From the NCBI GenBank assembly GCA_005191425.1, contig SUPR01000016.1, forward strand, positions 1 to 44,194: DNA of 44,194 nt, written 5' to 3'. This document shows positions 25,050 to 34,346 of the stretch, piece after piece. The position numbers and the translations under genes are program-made. Source of the DNA: Candidatus Helarchaeota ASGARD archaeon Hel_GB_B. GTDB lineage: Archaea; Asgardarchaeota; Lokiarchaeia; Helarchaeales; HEL-GB-B. The notes under the pieces are model-generated. The model saw nothing but the letters and a program-made list of their open reading frames with translations. It did no database searches and was not told the origin of the DNA. Numbering within the stretch: position 1 is the first letter of the stretch; each line of letters starts with the position of its first letter.

Positions 25050-26204
25050 ATGAAGAAAAAGTCAAAATTAATTAAATTATTTTTAAGTATGCTATTAATC
25101 ACATCTACGTTTTATCCGTATGTACAAATATTACCAATAAGTTACGCTGATGAAGTTGTACCACCAACATATCAATGGATAAAAGAATCAAATCCATGGT
25201 ATGAATTAACTGAAGAACAAAGATTGGAAATAGTACCGCATCATCCAGATATTTATATAATAGAAAGCGCAAAGTTGGTAATATATTACCCTACTCAAAA
25301 TATCGATGTTGAATTTTTATGTCGAAAAATAGTAAATATACCATCTTGGGAGCCATCTGAGAGTAATAACTATTATATTCAACAAGATTTAGCATTATCG
25401 ATCTCATATTATGATAAAGGCGGGTCGCAATTGTGGTCTGGAATCTATATTGGAGGTGGACAATTTCGAGGCTACCACTGGGGTGACGAAGATATTCAAC
25501 AACAGCAACATTCAAATAGTTATACGGATGTTTATTTTATAAATAGTGGACGGACATTATGTTGGAATATGACTAGCACTTATTGGAATACTGCAGAAGA
25601 TTTTATACAAAAGCCAGTAGCCATTAATTATACTGTAGACTATGTCGTTAAAATTGATAATTATAAAAATGATACTTTATTCTTTGAAATCGATACTACA
25701 ATTCATTTTAATAAAACACATTCAGTAGATAGATTGATAAATTTAACTATGAGTTATGGGTGCGATCTATTTGATATATTAAAGTTTCAGATGGTCTATC
25801 CAGAGAACATGACAACGGGGGCTTTTTCAGGCTGGTATAAAATAGGGGATTATGATGTAATGACAATACTAACAGCAGAACAAGGAAGATTTATTTATGA
25901 TAATGGGACAGATATCTGGAAAAATTTGTCAAGAGGTATGATCATTGAGGAAACACCTCCAGAGCTAAATCCAGACATTAAACCATATGGGATAATATAT
26001 AATATATATATGAATAACTTGCCAGTAAATGATACTAAAGGGAATATTTCAACAATATATTATGACCCACTTGTGATCGGGTTCTATGAGGCTAGGGTTA
26101 ATTTTATCCTGGAAATTTGTATTATTCCGATAGGTGTGGGGATCATGGTCTATTTTATAAGTTATAAGAAAAAACAAGCAATAAAATCTGTCAAGGAGGA
26201 ATAA
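25050..26204 (+). CDS. Secreted or membrane-anchored surface protein with many N-glycosylation sequons
   Basis: The protein has 384 aa. A basic MKKKSKLIK start and a hydrophobic stretch (FLSMLLITSTFYPYVQIL) form a signal sequence ending near SYADE. A single hydrophobic helix near 353-373 (FILEICIIPIGVGIMVYFIS) followed by KKK gives a C-terminal anchor with a short cytoplasmic tail. The outer domain is rich in Tyr, Trp and Asn and contains about ten N-x-S/T sequons (NMT, NYT, NDT, NKT, NLT, NGT, NLS, NIS), as in archaeal S-layer or surface glycoproteins. No known domain recognised. It is followed after 3 bp by a polytopic protein, so the two are probably functional partners. Confidence 0.75.
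   Translation: MKKKSKLIKLFLSMLLITSTFYPYVQILPISYADEVVPPTYQWIKESNPWYELTEEQRLEIVPHHPDIYIIESAKLVIYYPTQNIDVEFLCRKIVNIPSWEPSESNNYYIQQDLALSISYYDKGGSQLWSGIYIGGGQFRGYHWGDEDIQQQQHSNSYTDVYFINSGRTLCWNMTSTYWNTAEDFIQKPVAINYTVDYVVKIDNYKNDTLFFEIDTTIHFNKTHSVDRLINLTMSYGCDLFDILKFQMVYPENMTTGAFSGWYKIGDYDVMTILTAEQGRFIYDNGTDIWKNLSRGMIIEETPPELNPDIKPYGIIYNIYMNNLPVNDTKGNISTIYYDPLVIGFYEARVNFILEICIIPIGVGIMVYFISYKKKQAIKSVKEE
26193..26200 (+). promoter_or_regulatory. Shine-Dalgarno site that sets the TTG start of the next gene
   Basis: AAGGAGGA ends 7 nt before TTG 26208 and lies within the last codons of the preceding gene. This is ideal spacing and supports the non-ATG start. Confidence 0.7.
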
Positions 26205-26207
26205 ATA

Positions 26208-27044
26208 TTGGAAAACTCAACAAAAGCGGATTTAAATCTTGAAACTTCTAAATATGAGGTTTCAAATATACCTGGTAAATTTTCAATTTATACATTGAGC
26301 GGATTAGGCATAACTATTCTTGGAGTAATTTTTGGTATGTTCTATTACGAAGATCTTGGGTTCACAATAAGTATTATTGGACTTTTATTGATATTATTTA
26401 ATTTTTATTTTATAAACTCAGTTAAAAAGCCTAAAACAATTAATCAAATACCAAGTAAATATCTTGTTGCATTTCTTGGCGCCGTATTACTCGTAAATTA
26501 TTTGATTTATAACTTATATTATGGACTTATTTTACTCGCTTTCGGGACCTCTTTAATGCTTAGATCCATTAATATCACTTTAAGAAAACTCGAATTGAAA
26601 AATGACGTGCCAACAAGATATATACTTCTTATCCCAATAATAATAACTGGTACTATCTCTTTTTTATGCATATTTATGTTCCCAATAGCTTATCTCCTTG
26701 ACCCGCAAGCTAATATCATCGAACTAAACTGGATGATCGGTAAAATTTTTGGTTTAATACTTAATATAATGATCTACTCTTGCTGGTTCTTCCCAATATT
26801 AACTTGCATAAATGTTTCCTTAAATGCAGATAAAATCACAAAAGTGAGAAATAAGTTTATCACTTCCGGAATTAAAATAATGATACCATCAATTATTTTG
26901 GTCGTATTTTATTTCATAAACCAAATTGTTACATTTATATTAAATCCCTACATCCAATTAGGCGGATATCTAATGTTTATATCTGGGTCTATTCTGATTA
27001 TTTCAGGGCTTGTCTATTATTTTCTTAATAAAAATAAAAATTAA
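26208..27044 (+). CDS. Polytopic membrane protein of unknown function, about 8 TM
   Basis: The 278-aa protein has about eight hydrophobic helices and short loops. The N-terminal ~28 residues are polar and cytoplasmic. No transporter motif or catalytic residues recognised. The TTG start is set by a strong ribosome site 7 nt upstream. The gene begins 3 bp after the stop of the surface protein, so the pair is surely co-transcribed and may form a membrane complex. Confidence 0.72.
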   Translation: MENSTKADLNLETSKYEVSNIPGKFSIYTLSGLGITILGVIFGMFYYEDLGFTISIIGLLLILFNFYFINSVKKPKTINQIPSKYLVAFLGAVLLVNYLIYNLYYGLILLAFGTSLMLRSINITLRKLELKNDVPTRYILLIPIIITGTISFLCIFMFPIAYLLDPQANIIELNWMIGKIFGLILNIMIYSCWFFPILTCINVSLNADKITKVRNKFITSGIKIMIPSIILVVFYFINQIVTFILNPYIQLGGYLMFISGSILIISGLVYYFLNKNKN

Positions 27045-27608
27045 ACAATTTACGTATCTCATTAAAAAATCAACAAATTCTTTTAATTTACACTTATTTT
27101 TTATTTTATCTTTTAAATTTGAAATTTGTTTGAAATAAAATAAAATCAATTGTAGTTGTTTATTATTGCATTCTTCTGGATAAAAATTATTAATAGTTAT
27201 TGCTTAATTTGGTTTTTTCTTCAATACATTAATATATAATTTGCGTAAAAATCGCTACCGTTATTTGTTGTTTTGGTAGATACAATATTAGTAGCCAAAT
27301 TTATTGCTTTTTAATTCTATCATGTGATATTTCGATGAATTCTAAATAGTCATTAACAAATTTATTAATTTTTAAGATAAGTATTCAAAACTTTTATTAA
27401 ATTTGATATTGAAATATTGAACTTCTGTTGAATATGATAAATTAACAAATTAATTAAAGATAATTATAACAATAACGGAATTTGTAAAAGCGCATTTAAT
27501 TTTTAAATAGAGTTTTTAAAGTATTGCACATTATAATAAAAAATGCAACACATAAATTAAAAAAAATAACACAATAAAATTAATCGAATTAGTGGACAGG
27601 TAAAGAGA
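27045..27608. other. Intergenic region, nothing recognised
   Basis: About 560 bp. A short inverted repeat (GCTACC ... GGTAG around 27254-27281) is the only structure I noticed and is probably chance. A GGAATTTGTAAAA string near 27478 matches a small part of the dispersed 70-bp element, but the rest of that element is absent. Confidence 0.35.
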
Positions 27609-28568
27609 TTGAAAACTAGATGTAAAGGTTTAAAATCTACGTGTGGAAAAGAAGCTACAGTCTATTTAGGTTATATTAGAAGAGGCTTTTGTGATGAACA
27701 TTTTATAATTTACGAAATAAAAAGAATGTCGCGCACCATTAAGAGATATAATATGATTAAAGCCACTAAGGACACAATTTTTGTAGCTTTAAGTGGAGGA
27801 AAAGATAGTTCTGCGTTATTAGATATGCTTATTTCTTATTATAATCAAATTGAAGAAAAATATAGACCCAAAATTGAAGGTATTCACATCAATCTTGGAA
27901 TTGATATCAATTCTTTTTCTGACAAATCTCAAAATATAGTAAAAAAACTGTGCAAACGATTAAATGTCCCTCTTCACATAATTGACCTTAAAAAAATATA
28001 TGGACATAATCTTCTTGAAATTAAGAAGAGTAATCAATTAAGATCGAAAAAGATATGTTCAATTTGTGGTACAATAAAAAGATATTTATTAAATAAATAT
28101 TCCATGGAATTAGGGGCGACAAAAATTGCAACTGGACATTTATTAGATGATGAAGTAGCTCTTTTAATGAAAAATTTAATTTTCGGGTCAATTGAATCAT
28201 TAACACGTATGTCTGCAAATTTAGAAACAATTAAAGAATACAATTTATTAGCAAAAATTAAACCTTTATATGAAATTTCTGAATATGAGACTTTAAATTA
28301 CGTTCAAATTAAAAATTTACCATATATATCAGAAAAGTGCCCGTTTACAAACCAAAAATCCAAGAAAATGAAAAATGTTATGCTTGATTTAGAAAAAGAA
28401 TACCCTAATGCACGATATTCATTATTAAGAAATTTCAATAAATACTACCGTACAATTTTTAAAACTCAAAATAATTTAAATACTAAACCAATTTCTAAAT
28501 GTAAGAAATGTGGGCAGCCCACTACGATGAAAATATGTTCGTTTTGTAGAATAATGGAAAAACTATAA
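27609..28568 (+). CDS. TtuA/Ncs6-family tRNA 2-thiouridine synthetase
   Basis: This PP-loop ATPase adenylates U54 or wobble U34 of tRNA and thiolates it using a sulfur-carrier protein. The 319-aa sequence has an N-terminal zinc site (C5, C12, C28, H31), the pyrophosphatase loop SGGKDS at 62-67 and the GHLLDDE motif near 176-182. It also has the three cluster cysteines C150, C153 (CSIC) and C244 (EKCPF), which hold the catalytic [4Fe-4S]. A C-terminal zinc ribbon has C298, C301, C310 and C313. This is the full TtuA layout. The wobble (Ncs6) and U54 (TtuA) branches cannot be told apart from motifs alone. Start TTG at 27609: an in-frame stop lies just upstream and the first zinc cysteine is residue 5. 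Confidence 0.92.
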   Translation: MKTRCKGLKSTCGKEATVYLGYIRRGFCDEHFIIYEIKRMSRTIKRYNMIKATKDTIFVALSGGKDSSALLDMLISYYNQIEEKYRPKIEGIHINLGIDINSFSDKSQNIVKKLCKRLNVPLHIIDLKKIYGHNLLEIKKSNQLRSKKICSICGTIKRYLLNKYSMELGATKIATGHLLDDEVALLMKNLIFGSIESLTRMSANLETIKEYNLLAKIKPLYEISEYETLNYVQIKNLPYISEKCPFTNQKSKKMKNVMLDLEKEYPNARYSLLRNFNKYYRTIFKTQNNLNTKPISKCKKCGQPTTMKICSFCRIMEKL

Positions 28569-28609
28569 TCTATAAGTTTATAAACTATATACATCAATAA
28601 ATAAATAGT

Positions 28610-29059
28610 ATGACTATATTTAGAGTACTTACTTCTTTTCAAAAGAATTCAAAATTAAAATATAATGAAATATGGAATAAATGGAGTAAATGGCATAAGA
28701 TATTTAAGAACTTAATTAATTTATTTATAATATCAATTTTATCCTTAATTTTCTTACCGTTTATTTGGAATAGTATAGAAATCCCAAGCGATTATTTCAA
28801 CATGTTTATTATAATTTTTTGGATAATTTTAGGGGCAATGATTATGTCATTAACATTAATAATCGCTTTAGTCATCTATCGTAGAAAATATAACCAGTTT
28901 TTGACTGATCAATTAGAACAAGATTTATTTAATGGTACAAAAGAAGGTTTGCAAGAGGCTCATTCTTCTATTAATGATCCAGTTTTTTGTATTAACTGCA
29001 GAGCAAAAATAACAAATAATTTGAAATATTGTCCTAAATGTGGTAAAAAACAGGAATAA
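28610..29059 (+). CDS. Two-TM membrane protein with C-terminal zinc ribbon
   Basis: The protein has 149 aa. Two hydrophobic helices lie near 36-54 and 65-90. A cytosolic tail ends in a zinc ribbon with CINC and CPKCGKK (CxxC-x12-CxxC). Zinc-ribbon-tailed small membrane proteins are abundant in archaea and are mostly uncharacterised. TTTATAAACT near 28577 is a TATA candidate. The gene starts 41 bp after the tRNA thiolase, so its own promoter or read-through are both possible. Confidence 0.75.
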   Translation: MTIFRVLTSFQKNSKLKYNEIWNKWSKWHKIFKNLINLFIISILSLIFLPFIWNSIEIPSDYFNMFIIIFWIILGAMIMSLTLIIALVIYRRKYNQFLTDQLEQDLFNGTKEGLQEAHSSINDPVFCINCRAKITNNLKYCPKCGKKQE

Positions 29060-29161
29060 AAAATAAAGTTAAAATTAATTAATAAACTCAAACTCTTATT
29101 TTTAGCCTAAAAACTTTTAAATACTATAAAGGCTTTTCAAATTCTTTACCTAATTACCATA

Positions 29162-29251
29162 ATGAAATGGATACAATTGAAAAAATTACTTAATTATTTA
29201 AATCAGACATATTGCGATAATTTTAACTTCATTTATGTTTTAAAATTTTAA
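29162..29251 (+). CDS. Possible 29-codon peptide behind a good promoter
   Basis: TTTAAATACTATAAAGG at about 29116-29132 looks like a strong promoter, and an ATG follows at 29162 (MKWIQLKKLLNYLNQ...). It is only 29 codons and has no ribosome site. It may instead be a leader transcript for the gene at 29344. Confidence 0.18.
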   Translation: MKWIQLKKLLNYLNQTYCDNFNFIYVLKF

Positions 29252-29343
29252 TTTATTCTATTTCAAATCCAAATTTTTGAGGATATTTTATTAAAAAATT
29301 TTAAATATCTAATTAAATAAGTTCTTTTAATTTCCTAGTATTA

Positions 29344-30543
29344 GTGGTATTAATGAGTAAACAATTAAAGGAAATTTATGCGAAGATACTGCAATTAACG
29401 GAGTGGATGCGTAATAATAGACTAAAAGGTTTTATATTTCTCTTTGTTCTTGGTCTAATAATGCGAGTACTTGTATTATGGTACTATTTTTCAGTAGCGT
29501 GGATGGACTGGAATGATATGAACGAAAAAATTTGGTTAGGACTAAATTATTTACTAAATGGAATAAATCCATATGGGCAAGAATATAGAATGGAAGTATT
29601 ATGGCTAGTAGAGCCACATCCAAATGTAGAACCTTGGTTTCAATATCCACCGTTAGCGCTTCTCATACATTTACCTGTAGTGCTTTGGCCTGGGCCTTAT
29701 ACTGTTGGTATAATTGATTTTATGCCTGGTTTTTTTATTATACACTTTGTTATGGACTTTTATATTTTTTACAGATTATATAAGGCGGGATATATTTGGA
29801 GCGGAGGCGCAATCTGGTTTATAGCTGGCGCTCTATTTGTAGCGCTTGATTTTGTAACCTTTATATCTGTCCCTATATTCTTTTTGATCTTAGCTTATTT
29901 AAATATGGACAATTCTTTTAAATCAGCGTTATATATTAGCTTAGGTATTGCGACTTATACTTATTTAGTAATTCCAGGTTTATTTTTATTTATTTATCAT
30001 TTTAAAAAAAGTAAATGGAATGGATTTAAGAAGTTTTTACTTGGACTAATACCCACAATTATATGTATTCTCCCGTTTCTTATTTGGAATCCGTCCATTT
30101 TTATCCATGATATAATATTTTCGCAATCTGCTCGAAATACTGCAGGGAATTTCCTATATCCTAAGTATGGAGCTGGTTGGTGGTGGCTACATCTTTATTC
30201 AATAACTCCTTATATCAATTCATTGTACAATTTAATTGTAGACCCATCTCGGCCCTTATATATCAACAATTTAACAACAGTTTTGACAGGGCTTGCGCTT
30301 CTTTTTACTTTATACTATCTATATAAATTTTATAAAAAACCATATAGAGGAAAACTATTATATTGGTCATTTTTAACTTTATTAACAATTACTATCGTTT
30401 CTGCAGCTGGCTTTTTTTATTATCTATTACTCCCTATTATGATTTTGATATTTCTTATTGATTTAAGAAAGGAAATCAACGTTGAGGGATATACAGAAAA
30501 ATTTCTCACTCCTTATGAAAGAAATAAAAGTAAATTAAACTAG
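29344..30543 (+). CDS. GT-C fold glycosyltransferase (GT87/DUF2029-like)
   Basis: The 399-aa polytopic protein has about nine to ten helices. The first external loop after TM1 contains an acidic pair (MDWNDMNE near 50-57), the usual place of the GT-C catalytic Asp/Glu. The following NGINPYGQEY and WFQYPPLALLIHLP segments are typical of polyprenyl-phosphate-sugar-dependent GT87-type mannosyltransferases (N-PY...YPPL). It probably transfers a sugar from a lipid carrier to an acceptor on the outer face of the membrane. GTG start at 29344, with an ATG three codons later that is equally good. It could contribute to glycosylation of surface proteins such as the one at 25050, but no direct link is shown. 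Confidence 0.7.
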   Translation: MVLMSKQLKEIYAKILQLTEWMRNNRLKGFIFLFVLGLIMRVLVLWYYFSVAWMDWNDMNEKIWLGLNYLLNGINPYGQEYRMEVLWLVEPHPNVEPWFQYPPLALLIHLPVVLWPGPYTVGIIDFMPGFFIIHFVMDFYIFYRLYKAGYIWSGGAIWFIAGALFVALDFVTFISVPIFFLILAYLNMDNSFKSALYISLGIATYTYLVIPGLFLFIYHFKKSKWNGFKKFLLGLIPTIICILPFLIWNPSIFIHDIIFSQSARNTAGNFLYPKYGAGWWWLHLYSITPYINSLYNLIVDPSRPLYINNLTTVLTGLALLFTLYYLYKFYKKPYRGKLLYWSFLTLLTITIVSAAGFFYYLLLPIMILIFLIDLRKEINVEGYTEKFLTPYERNKSKLN

Positions 30544-31005
30544 AACTAATTATATTTAAATTTTTTAGTTTTTTTTCCAATAAATTACATATAGATATTT
30601 TTATTATTGAAAAAAGATCAACTTTAATGATAAAAATTATATATTTTTAACGAGATTTATTTTTATAATTAAGAAATAAAATAAATATAAAATAGAAAAA
30701 TCCAAATTAACTTTTACATAAAAATATCCGTTTTTTTTAATGATTATAGGAAAATTTACAAAAAATTTAACGCAATTCCTAAATATTCAAATATCTTAAT
30801 AATTAAGATCGACAAAATATTAATAATTAAATTTAAATCGGTCAAAATTGTAAGCCATATATTTCTATAGTTTTATAAAAAAATTTGTTTAAATTATAAA
30901 ATGTAAAAATAAGTCATAACTTATTAAATTGAGCAAAAAATATTGTATAAAATATAAAAAAAATTAAAAAATTAATAAAAAATAAATTCTAAAAAGGTAA
31001 ATAAT
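30544..31005. other. Intergenic region, nothing recognised
   Basis: About 460 bp, extremely AT-rich. No coding frame, RNA or repeat seen. The start of the next gene has an AAAGGT ribosome site near 30993-30998. Confidence 0.35.
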
Positions 31006-31383
31006 ATGCCAAGAAGAAAAAGAAGGTCGAGGTCAAAGTCACATGAATTTAGCAGTTGGGTGCGTGTTTTATCGATACTTGGTGGTATATTCGCAATTAT
31101 AATGGGAATAGTGATGATCCTTTTGTTGTTTCCAATCCCGTTTTCAATATTACCTTCAGTATTAGGTAGCATTATTATTGCCATTCTTTGCGGGATCGTA
31201 AATATTGTTTTGGGAGTAATTTTGCTAATTGCATACGGCGTAATAGAATCTACAAAAAAGTTTTCGGTAAATTGGCTAATTTTAATCGTGGTTGGAATTG
31301 TAATGTTAATTTTTGGAGGTATTCAAGGAATATTAGTTTTAATTGCAGGTATTCTCGATTTAGTTGGAGTAATTAAAGACTAA
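31006..31383 (+). CDS. Small membrane protein with basic N-terminus
   Basis: The protein has 125 aa. The first 12 residues are almost all Arg/Lys/Ser (PRRKRRSRSKS). After that come about four closely spaced hydrophobic helices rich in Gly, Ile and Leu. Unknown family. The AAAAAGGT site 7 nt before ATG supports the start. The gene is followed after about 30 bp by the FTR-like gene, so the two could be co-transcribed. Confidence 0.7.
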   Translation: MPRRKRRSRSKSHEFSSWVRVLSILGGIFAIIMGIVMILLLFPIPFSILPSVLGSIIIAILCGIVNIVLGVILLIAYGVIESTKKFSVNWLILIVVGIVMLIFGGIQGILVLIAGILDLVGVIKD

Positions 31384-31414
31384 AATAAGTAAAACAAATT
31401 CAAAGGTGATTTAT

Positions 31415-31675
31415 TTGAAATGGACACGTGAAATTCTTGAAAAAGTTGCTAAAAAAAAGGGTTGGCGTCTCAACCCTGATGATGAGTATGTTGAAAGTAT
31501 TTTAGAAGGGCTAAATAATAACAAAGAAAAATATGGTTTTTTTTACTGCCCCTGTCGAGTGGTAGAGGGTGATAGAGAAAAAGACAAAGGTAAAATATGC
31601 CCATGTATATGGTCAGCCGAAGAAATCGAACGCGATGGACATTGCCATTGCCAATTATACTTCAAAAAAGAATAA
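31415..31675 (+). CDS. Ferredoxin:thioredoxin reductase catalytic-subunit homolog
   Basis: The 86-aa protein has the three paired-cysteine motifs of the FTR catalytic chain: C45-P-C47, C62-P-C64 and C77-H-C79. Four cysteines would hold the [4Fe-4S] cluster, and one from the first and one from the last motif form the redox disulfide. Spacing differs slightly from the cyanobacterial enzyme (14 and 12 residues between pairs instead of 16 and 8). The N-terminal LKWTREILEKVAKKKGW is typical. I start it at TTG 31415 because AAAGGTGA at 31402-31409 sits 5 nt upstream; a GTG at 31406 lies inside that site. It probably reduces a thioredoxin-like protein with electrons from ferredoxin or F420. No variable subunit or thioredoxin in the window. 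Confidence 0.88.
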   Translation: MKWTREILEKVAKKKGWRLNPDDEYVESILEGLNNNKEKYGFFYCPCRVVEGDREKDKGKICPCIWSAEEIERDGHCHCQLYFKKE

Positions 31676-31759
31676 CATAAATATTTTTTTTATAAATGAT
31701 TATTATTTCTATTTTTTTCAGATAAGCAATATTTTTTAATAATTATTTTTAAAATTAAA

Positions 31760-33031
31760 GTGAAAATGACTGAAGATTATTCAAGAAGCCAATTGAGAAA
31801 GGGGCAAAAAGCATCAATAATAGTATTTTTTATATCAATTGGACTTGTTATTATTAAATTTATTGGTGGTATTATATCTAATAGTTCATCACTAATGAGT
31901 GATGCTCTAAATAGTGGATCTGATAGTATCGTTATGATTGGCACCTGGATTGGTCTGAGAATTGCGCAGAAAAAGCCCACAAATAAGTTTCAATATGGTT
32001 TTTATCGGGCTGAATCGCTTGTTACTCTTGGAGTAGCGGCATTCATTATAATTGGAGCTATTGAGCTTATAATCGAGGGATATATGCGCCTATTTTCCAT
32101 TCCAAATATCGAATTTCCGATCCAATCATCTATTATAGCAATAATTTCGGCAATTTCCGCTTCAATTAGTTCTTTATATTTGATACGCGTTGGAAATAAA
32201 ATTAATTCACAATTGTTAATTGCAAACGGTAAGGAGCGCATGGGTGATATATTCATTTCAATAGCTGTTTTTATTTCTATCATATTAAGTTATTTTATGA
32301 TCCCATTTATTGATGGTATAACCTCAATAATAATTTCTGTGTTGATATTAAGAATCGGTATTTTGACCAGTAAGGATGCGATTTTTGCTTTAATGGACAT
32401 TTCTCCATCTAAAAAAATTGAAGATAAAATTAAATCCATTATAAAAAATATCAGTACAATTAATTCCTTCGATGCATTAAAATTACGAAAAGCCGGACCA
32501 TTTATTTTTGGAGAAATTACTATTAAATTAAAAAAGAATATGGATGTAGAACGTGCTTCAGAAATCTCAGAAGATATAATTAGAAAAATTCGCGCTAATA
32601 TTAAAGAAATTATTCAATTCTCTGTTTATATTAAACCATCTGAACTAAAAAAGTATAAGATTGTAATTCCAATAGACGATGAAAATGGGCTTGAGTCAAT
32701 TATTTCAAAACATTTTGGAAGAGCTAAAAGATATTTAATTGTAATTGTAGAAAATGACCGTATCTTAGATTATTATTCTATAGAAAATGAATTTATTAAT
32801 AAAAATATTAGAGCCGGTTTAATTACTATTAAAAATCTCTTAAAAGAGGACATTAACATCATTATTACGAATCAATTAGGTGAAATTTCATTTCACACTT
32901 TACATGACCATTTAATTGATATATATCAATTTCCTGCCATTGATAAAGTAAAAAATATCCTGCAAAATTTTTTTGAAAATAAATTAACTCGTTTAAAAAA
33001 ACCTACTAAGGAAAAAGAAAAAATAGATTGA
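31760..33031 (+). CDS. Cation diffusion facilitator fused to a NifX/NafY-like domain, with altered metal ligands
   Basis: The protein has 423 aa. Residues 18-205 are a six-helix CDF transporter with the family element FQYGFYRAES at 78-87, followed by a cytoplasmic ferredoxin-like domain to about 305. Residues 310-400 are a dinitrogenase iron-molybdenum cofactor-binding (NifX-like) domain: VIPIDDENGLESIISKHFGR, then an NIIITNQLGE segment. The usual HxxxD pairs are changed: TM2 has N51-x3-D55 (SDALNSGSD) and TM5 has E159-x3-D163 (KERMGD). A non-zinc substrate such as Fe or Mn is an inference. GTG at 31760, with ATG at 31766 equally likely. It lies 85 bp after the FTR gene. Confidence 0.85.
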   Translation: MKMTEDYSRSQLRKGQKASIIVFFISIGLVIIKFIGGIISNSSSLMSDALNSGSDSIVMIGTWIGLRIAQKKPTNKFQYGFYRAESLVTLGVAAFIIIGAIELIIEGYMRLFSIPNIEFPIQSSIIAIISAISASISSLYLIRVGNKINSQLLIANGKERMGDIFISIAVFISIILSYFMIPFIDGITSIIISVLILRIGILTSKDAIFALMDISPSKKIEDKIKSIIKNISTINSFDALKLRKAGPFIFGEITIKLKKNMDVERASEISEDIIRKIRANIKEIIQFSVYIKPSELKKYKIVIPIDDENGLESIISKHFGRAKRYLIVIVENDRILDYYSIENEFINKNIRAGLITIKNLLKEDINIIITNQLGEISFHTLHDHLIDIYQFPAIDKVKNILQNFFENKLTRLKKPTKEKEKID

Positions 33032-33154
33032 TTTTCAGTTTAAACAATGCTTATTAATATCTTATATAGCATTACAATGTATTTTTATTAAACTTCTTGA
33101 AATTTAAACCATAAATATATATATATTATTAAAAAATTAAATCTCAACAATTGG

Positions 33155-34111
33155 TTAATCTTTTGCTCTTTTTACTTTTGACGATAGAAAAAATATTTTT
33201 CCATCATAATTAACTTGTTTTATAATACCAAGTTCTTCTAATTCAGAAATAACTTTTTCAGGTGCTTTAATATTTTTGGATTTTAATAAATTTTTGAGTT
33301 GGTCCAAACGCATTGGATGTCTCTTAATTATTTCCGAGAGCTCTTTTTTCAATTCTGAAATATTTTCGTCTATAACTTGAAAGTCACCAATTTCTGGCAT
33401 ATTAATTTCCACTACATTTTTAAAAGATTGTTTTATCGATGCTAGTCCTTCATTAGTGGGTACCTTTACCCAGTTTTCTGCAGGAGGTCTAATAGGTACA
33501 TTAATATAAACTTTATCTGGTTTTATTTGCTCATAATATTTAACAATTTTGTTTAATTCTTCAAGATTATCATTTATACCTCTAACTGCCATAAATTCAA
33601 TCCAAATTTGACCCGAATATTTTTTTCTAAATTCAATCATTCCATTTATCATTTTATTAAAATCGATAGTTGGGTGCGGCCTATTAATCTTTTTAAATGT
33701 TTCAGGACATCCTGCATCTAACGTAGGAAGAACTACATCTGCAAAACACAATTCATTTTGAACTTCCTCTAAATAAAGTAATGCACCATTTGTAATAACT
33801 GCAATTGGTATTTGAAAGCTTGATTTCACTTGCTCAAGAAGCCAGCCTAAACTTTTACAAAGAGTTGGTTCTCCATCTCCGACAAATGTTATATAATCAA
33901 TGTTGTCTTTTCCAATAATATTTATCCTCTCTTTAATTTCTTGAAGAATGTCATTTCGAGGAAAAAAATCTCTTCTCTCATTTATATAAGTAGTAGTCCG
34001 ACCTAGTTGACAATAAACACATGAAAAATTACATGTTTTTTGAGGAATTGTGTCTACTCCTAATGACCTTCCTAATCGACGGGATGGTACTGGTCCATAT
34101 ACATATTTCAT
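33155..34111 (-). CDS. Radical SAM protein, COG0731-type
   Basis: The protein has 318 aa. The radical SAM cluster motif is C27-x3-C31-x2-C34 (CNFSCVYC), preceded by the family's strict start YGPVPSRRLGRSLGVD. GDGEPTL near 78-84 is the SAM-binding GGE-like motif. A C-terminal ~65-residue winged-helix-like part (RLDQLKNLLKSKNIKAPEK) follows the barrel. COG0731 proteins are Fe-S oxidoreductases of uncertain substrate. It is downstream of amrS on the same strand but separated by 235 bp, so it may have its own promoter. Confidence 0.88.
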   Translation of the reverse strand: MKYVYGPVPSRRLGRSLGVDTIPQKTCNFSCVYCQLGRTTTYINERRDFFPRNDILQEIKERINIIGKDNIDYITFVGDGEPTLCKSLGWLLEQVKSSFQIPIAVITNGALLYLEEVQNELCFADVVLPTLDAGCPETFKKINRPHPTIDFNKMINGMIEFRKKYSGQIWIEFMAVRGINDNLEELNKIVKYYEQIKPDKVYINVPIRPPAENWVKVPTNEGLASIKQSFKNVVEINMPEIGDFQVIDENISELKKELSEIIKRHPMRLDQLKNLLKSKNIKAPEKVISELEELGIIKQVNYDGKIFFLSSKVKRAKD

Positions 34112-34346
34112 ATTTAATCTACATTCTCTCTTTTTTATATTTCATTTTAATAAAAGGTTCAAATCTATAAAAATTATTTAAAAGACCACTTATATTATTT
34201 CGTAAATTAAGAATAAAATTATTTCATATGTTGATTATAATGATATTTTAATTAAAAATATGAGGAATTTTTTAAACTTTGAACAATAATCTTTTGATAA
34301 TCTTAATTATCAATCAATATAGACAATAAATTAAGTTTTCGGGCTA

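Noticed and set aside
27254-27281. Short inverted repeat GCTACC/GGTAG as a terminator or riboswitch
   Set aside because: The stem is only about 5 bp and is not placed at a gene end.
27472-27520. Further copy of the dispersed 70-bp element
   Set aside because: Only GGAATTTGTAAAA matches; the other blocks and their order are missing.
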